A DNA stretch of 25,024 nucleotides from DATEJJ01 sp039649115. GTDB taxonomy: Bacteria; Actinomycetota; Actinomycetes; Mycobacteriales; Micromonosporaceae. Below the pieces are notes generated by a model. The model searched no databases and was not told where the DNA came from. It was given only the letters and a program-made list of their open reading frames with translations. Positions 23,118-25,024 of the stretch are shown here, piece by piece; the first letter of the stretch is position 1, and every line of letters begins with the position of its first letter. The stretch lies in contig JBBWZQ010000280.1 in the NCBI GenBank assembly GCA_039649115.1, forward strand, positions 1 to 25,024, in the 5' to 3' direction. A program made the position numbers and the translations under genes.

Positions 23118-24886
23118 GGCGCGTCCACGTGCTCCAGCTCGGCGCGCTCGTACGCGGTCACCAGGTCGGCGTATCCCGGCACCGAGTCGAGCAGCTCCGC
23201 GTGCGTACCGCTCGCGACCACGCGGCCGTTCTCCAGGTACACGACCCGGTCGGCGAGGGCGATGGTGGCCCGCCGGTAGGCGACGACCAGGATCGAGCCG
23301 GTACCCCGCAGCGCGCGCAGGACGGCCGCCTCGACGCGCGGGTCCACCGCGCTGGTGGCGTCGTCCAGGACGAGCAGCCGGGGCCGGCCGGCCAGGGCTC
23401 TGGCCAGGGTGAGCCGCTGCCGCTGGCCGCCGGAGAGCGTGCTGCCCCGCTCGCCGACCACTGTGGACAGTCCCGCCGGCAGGGCGGCCACGAACCCGTC
23501 CGCCTGGGCCAGCCGCAGCGCGGCCCAGACCGCCTCGTCGTCGACGCCGTCCCGGTCGAGGGCGACGTTGGCCCGCACCGTGTCGTCGAACACGAACGGC
23601 ACCTGCGGCACCAGGCCCACCGAGGCGGCCAGCTCGGCGGCGGTCAGCTCGCGCAGGTCCAGCCCGTCCAGCAGGACCGTGCCGGCCGCGGGATCGACCA
23701 GCCGGGCGGCCAGCGCGGCGATCGTCGACTTTCCGGAACCGGTCGGGCCCACCAGGGCCACGGTCTGCCCGGCCGGTACCTCCAGGCTCACCTGGTGCAG
23801 GACGGCGGGTCCCGCGGCGTACCCGAAGCCGACTGTGTCGAAGCGCAGGGTGGCCGGGCCGGCGGTGGCCGACCGGCGCGGGCCGTAGGCCATGTCGCCG
23901 GTCGCGCCCAGCACCGCCGCCACCCGCTCCCAGCCGACCGCCGAGCGCGGCAGTTCGGCCAGCATCCAGCCGATCGCGCGGATCGGGAAGGCCAGCACGG
24001 TGAACAGGAACGCCACGCTCACCACGTCGGCGAGGCTGACCGCGCCCTGGCGCAGCCGCAGCGCACCGCAGGCCAGGACGCCCAGCGTGCCCAGGCTGGG
24101 CAGCGCGTCGAGTACCGGGTCGAAAAGCCCGCGGACCCGGCCCACCCGGATCATCGAGTCGCGCAACTCCCCGGCCTTGACCGCGAACCGGGCCGTCTCC
24201 TGCTCCTCCCGGCCCAGCGTCTTGACCACCAGCGCTCCGTCGAAACTCTCGTGCGCGATCGCGCTCAGCTCGGCCCGCACCTGCTGGGCCCGGGCCATCC
24301 TGCCGACCATCGCCCGGGAATACCGGACATTGATCCCGAAGAGCGCCGGAATCAGGGCCAATCCGACAAGCGCCAGCACCCAGTCGACGAGCAACAGCGA
24401 GACCACCGCGGCGACGAGCATCACGACGGTACCGACGGCCAGCGGCAGCGGGGCGATCGGATACCAGGCGGCCTCGACGTCAGCGTTGGCGTTGGACAGC
24501 AGGGTGCCGGTGGCGTGCCGCTGGTGCCAGTCCAGCGGCAGGTTCAGGTACCGGCGGGTGACCGCGCGCCGGTAGCGGGCCTGCAGCCGGTACTGCATCG
24601 TCGCCGCGCCCAGCCGCCGGCCGAAGATGCCGGCCACCTTGAGCCCGGCGACGCCGAGGATCGCCGCCGCGCCGAGCGCGAGGGTACCGGCGGCCACCCG
24701 GTGTGCCGCGAAGGCCGGTACGACGACGCGGCCGACCACGGCGCCGACCACGTACGCGTAGCCGACCGTGGTCACCGCGAAGAGGCTGCTGCCCAGCGCC
24801 GCGACGGCGAAGTATCCCGGTTCGTCGCGGATGGCCCGGCCCATCACCCGTAACCCACCGCCGAACGCCCCGCTACCGCCTGCCAC
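23114..24886 (-). CDS. ABC half-transporter, partner with degenerate ATP-site residues
   Basis: First gene of the pair, 590 residues, with a membrane domain (about 20-320) and nucleotide-binding domain (about 345-580). Walker A is GPTGSGKS (380-387) and the signature a perfect LSGGQ (484-488), but the catalytic glutamate is Asp509 (VLDDA) and the H-loop histidine is Tyr537 (VVAYRRAT). GTG 24886 is supported by AGGGGA just upstream; an ATG at 24844 is a weaker alternative. In a dimer with the coupled partner, its own Walker motifs would face the partner's LSVGE, giving one degenerate and one working ATP site. Confidence 0.94.
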   Translation of the reverse strand: MAGGSGAFGGGLRVMGRAIRDEPGYFAVAALGSSLFAVTTVGYAYVVGAVVGRVVVPAFAAHRVAAGTLALGAAAILGVAGLKVAGIFGRRLGAATMQYRLQARYRRAVTRRYLNLPLDWHQRHATGTLLSNANADVEAAWYPIAPLPLAVGTVVMLVAAVVSLLLVDWVLALVGLALIPALFGINVRYSRAMVGRMARAQQVRAELSAIAHESFDGALVVKTLGREEQETARFAVKAGELRDSMIRVGRVRGLFDPVLDALPSLGTLGVLACGALRLRQGAVSLADVVSVAFLFTVLAFPIRAIGWMLAELPRSAVGWERVAAVLGATGDMAYGPRRSATAGPATLRFDTVGFGYAAGPAVLHQVSLEVPAGQTVALVGPTGSGKSTIAALAARLVDPAAGTVLLDGLDLRELTAAELAASVGLVPQVPFVFDDTVRANVALDRDGVDDEAVWAALRLAQADGFVAALPAGLSTVVGERGSTLSGGQRQRLTLARALAGRPRLLVLDDATSAVDPRVEAAVLRALRGTGSILVVAYRRATIALADRVVYLENGRVVASGTHAELLDSVPGYADLVTAYERAELEHVDAP

Positions 24887-24965
24887 AACCGTCCCCTGGT
24901 ATCCCGCCCGTACCCGCTACGGTCCTTACATCATCCCATCCTCGCAGCGGGCCGGGCAGGGGCGG

Positions 24966-25024
24966 TCAGGGCGCGTTGATCGTCAGTACGTACCCGCCGG
25001 AGCCGCTCACCGACTGGACCCGGT
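24966..25024 (-). CDS. C-terminal end of a gene running off the right edge
   Basis: The minus-strand frame stays open from the window edge to a TGA at 24968-24966 and ends in SVSGSGGYVLTINAP. The Ser/Gly-rich turn followed by a short hydrophobic beta-strand looks like the end of a secreted beta-sandwich or pre-peptidase C-terminal domain, but only 19 residues are visible. The 79 bases between it and the ABC transporter start hold no other gene. Confidence 0.4.
   Translation of the reverse strand, partial: RVQSVSGSGGYVLTINAP

Overview
The window is very GC-rich, with dense, tightly packed genes, Tat signal peptides, an Lsr2 nucleoid protein, ExeM/NucH-type secreted nuclease and several apparently leaderless genes. 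This points to a filamentous or soil actinomycete; Micromonosporaceae is my best guess, from overall style only and not from a marker gene. I see no rRNA, tRNA, CRISPR array, IS element or phage gene.

Layout. (1) 178-5942, plus strand: a polysaccharide-use operon with a Tat-exported exo-rhamnogalacturonan-lyase-like protein (PL26/YetA type), a solute-binding lipoprotein and two MalF/MalG-type permeases, each overlapping or nearly touching the next; no ATPase gene is present. (2) 5963-9814: a nucleobase module with a plus-strand NCS1 permease facing a minus-strand, translationally coupled pair, a Rieske oxygenase with an unusual domain layout and a CodA-like deaminase with a substituted active-site position. 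(3) 9829-10324: a scar in which the C-terminal part of a TetR regulator and the C-terminal part of an aldo/keto reductase lie back to back, both missing their 5' ends. (4) 10331-13189, minus strand: a small membrane protein whose start lies in a 12-bp inverted repeat, and a large secreted nuclease. (5) 13235-15394: a DHA2-type drug exporter divergent from its TetR regulator, with a strong palindrome between them. (6) 15468-20173: three phosphoester-cleaving enzymes, a Tat-exported PAP2 phosphatase with a beta-strand repeat tail, a Tat-exported phospholipase C/acid phosphatase and a cytoplasmic phospholipase D-like protein. (7) 20283-21342: an orphan NarL/LuxR regulator with a receiver lacking its phosphorylation residues, then Lsr2. 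(8) 21354-24886, minus strand: two coupled ABC half-transporters whose motif deviations fit a heterodimer with one degenerate ATP site. A partial minus-strand gene runs off the right edge.

How they work together: regions 1, 2 and 6 look like three separate scavenging functions (pectin backbone, nucleobases, phosphoesters), and regions 5 and 8 like export functions. The least ordinary part is 5963-10324: NCS1 importer, Rieske oxygenase with one intact and one collapsed Rieske fold, a CodA homologue with Ser at the position of E. coli Asp314, and next to it the remains of a lost regulator. Gene functions rest on motif reading and family knowledge; no database search was run.
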